Positions 6,376 through 6,723 of a DNA stretch of 6,723 nucleotides are shown one piece after another (the first letter of the stretch is position 1; each line of letters opens with the position of its first letter). The stretch covers positions 1 through 6,723 of the forward strand of contig JAEWUR010000773.1 of assembly GCA_023397045.1 (NCBI GenBank), written 5' to 3'. A model generated the notes under the pieces. That model made no database searches. It worked only from the letters and a program-made list of their open reading frames with translations, and was not told where the DNA came from. A program made the translations under genes and the position numbers. This DNA comes from Planctomycetota bacterium (GTDB taxonomy: Bacteria > Planctomycetota > Planctomycetia > Pirellulales > Thermoguttaceae).

Positions 6376-6392
6376 GTTATGCTGAGCATAAC
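6376..6392. promoter_or_regulatory. Perfect 17-bp palindrome, possible operator
   Basis: GTTATGCT-G-AGCATAAC is an 8-bp perfect inverted repeat around one base. It lies 47 bp after the UPF0210 stop and about 80 bp upstream of the candidate transporter promoter. The one-base centre and lack of a following T-run favour a dimeric regulator site over a terminator. The regulator is not known. Confidence 0.4.
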
Positions 6393-6439
6393 CCAAAGAC
6401 CGTCGGAATTTCAGCCCTGCAGCCCGCCAAGCGTCGGGA

Positions 6440-6723
6440 TTAGTTTCGCAGCGCTTGGATGGGGGCGGGAATCCGACCGCCGAAATGGACGAATTGTTCG
6501 CTCGCCCCGCTGTTGCGGACGTCGATGACCGGCATCGAGCCGAACAGTCCGCCAAAATCGACGATATCGCCGGCCTTCGCGCCCGGCACCGGCACCAATC
6601 GGACGGCGGTTGTCTTGTCGTTGATTACGCCGATCGCCATTTCGTCGGCGATGATCGCGGCGATTGTCTCGGCGGGCGTGTCGCCGGGGATGGCGATCAT
6701 GTCGAGCCCGACCGAGCAGACGC
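6440..6723 (-). CDS. UPF0210/DUF711 family protein, C-terminal end, 5' truncated by window edge
   Basis: The frame is open from the window end to TAA at 6440-6442. The visible 93 complete codons read [13 protein letters not shown], then [38 protein letters not shown] and [13 protein letters not shown], which is the strongly conserved C-terminal end of UPF0210 (DUF711, COG2848; often named PFL family protein). The Met at 6700 is internal to the conserved CSVGLDM motif and is not the start. Full-length members have about 450 residues, so roughly four fifths of the gene is outside the window. They are cytoplasmic and often neighbour a small ACT-domain protein; their biochemical role is not established. 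The C-terminus appears intact. The gene is co-directional with the transporter gene but separated from it by 239 bp that includes a promoter, so it is probably a separate unit. Confidence 0.92.
   Translation of the reverse strand, partial: VCSVGLDMIAIPGDTPAETIAAIIADEMAIGVINDKTTAVRLVPVPGAKAGDIVDFGGLFGSMPVIDVRNSGASEQFVHFGGRIPAPIQALRN

Noticed and set aside
6283..6555. Minus-strand open frame of 90 codons across the 6298-6439 gap
   Set aside because: It overlaps the conserved UPF0210 C-terminus in another frame, has no ribosome binding site, and runs through palindromic intergenic sequence.
1..6723. CRISPR array, tRNA, rRNA, insertion sequence, toxin-antitoxin or defence system
   Set aside because: No regularly spaced repeats, cloverleaf-like segments, transposase motifs or inverted-repeat-bounded elements were seen; all substantial stretches are explained by six genes and short gaps.

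Overview
The window is high-GC bacterial chromosome that looks planctomycete, probably close to the Pirellulales. The main reason is the pseudopilin gene: an [10 protein letters not shown] processing site followed by a [18 protein letters not shown] segment is the hallmark of the expanded planctomycete DUF1559/H-X9-DG prepilin families. The small membrane-anchored LTPEQR protein, the compact PEP/pyruvate-binding protein without a swivelling domain, and the weak or absent Shine-Dalgarno sequences at some genes fit the same assignment. The assignment is inference from sequence style, not from a marker gene.

Layout, left to right. Bases 1-1134 (+) hold the 3' part of a PEP/pyruvate-binding (PPDK_N, ATP-grasp) protein that begins before the window. 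A 123-bp convergent gap follows, with a strong GC hairpin, a T-run and a pair of related repeat units. The other five genes are all on the minus strand. Read in their own direction (right to left) they are: the C-terminal end of a UPF0210/DUF711 protein (6440 to beyond the window end); a 239-bp gap with a 17-bp palindrome, a cUUCGg hairpin and a recognisable sigma70-type promoter; an EamA/DMT-family transporter (5184-6200); a GH38/DUF5054-like zinc glycosidase (2771-5203) whose start codon lies inside the end of the transporter gene; a 211-bp gap with a candidate promoter and tandem 9-bp repeats; a short type II pseudopilin-like protein (1960-2559); and a membrane-anchored LTPEQR-motif protein (1258-1857). 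No stretch longer than 300 bp lacks a gene.

The two clearest functional units are the transporter-glycosidase pair and the pseudopilin plus LTPEQR protein pair. The first is translationally coupled, with a 20-bp overlap. It suggests import or export of a small glycoside or sugar combined with cytoplasmic hydrolysis, since the glycosidase shows no signal peptide. The second is co-directional with a 102-bp gap and is probably co-transcribed; both products would face the cell envelope. I see no mobile element, CRISPR array, tRNA or rRNA, and no clear signature of a new defence or mobile system. The points most worth a second look are the C8A8 slippery tract at the start of the pseudopilin gene, the coupled transporter/GH38-like operon, and the intergenic palindromes and repeats.
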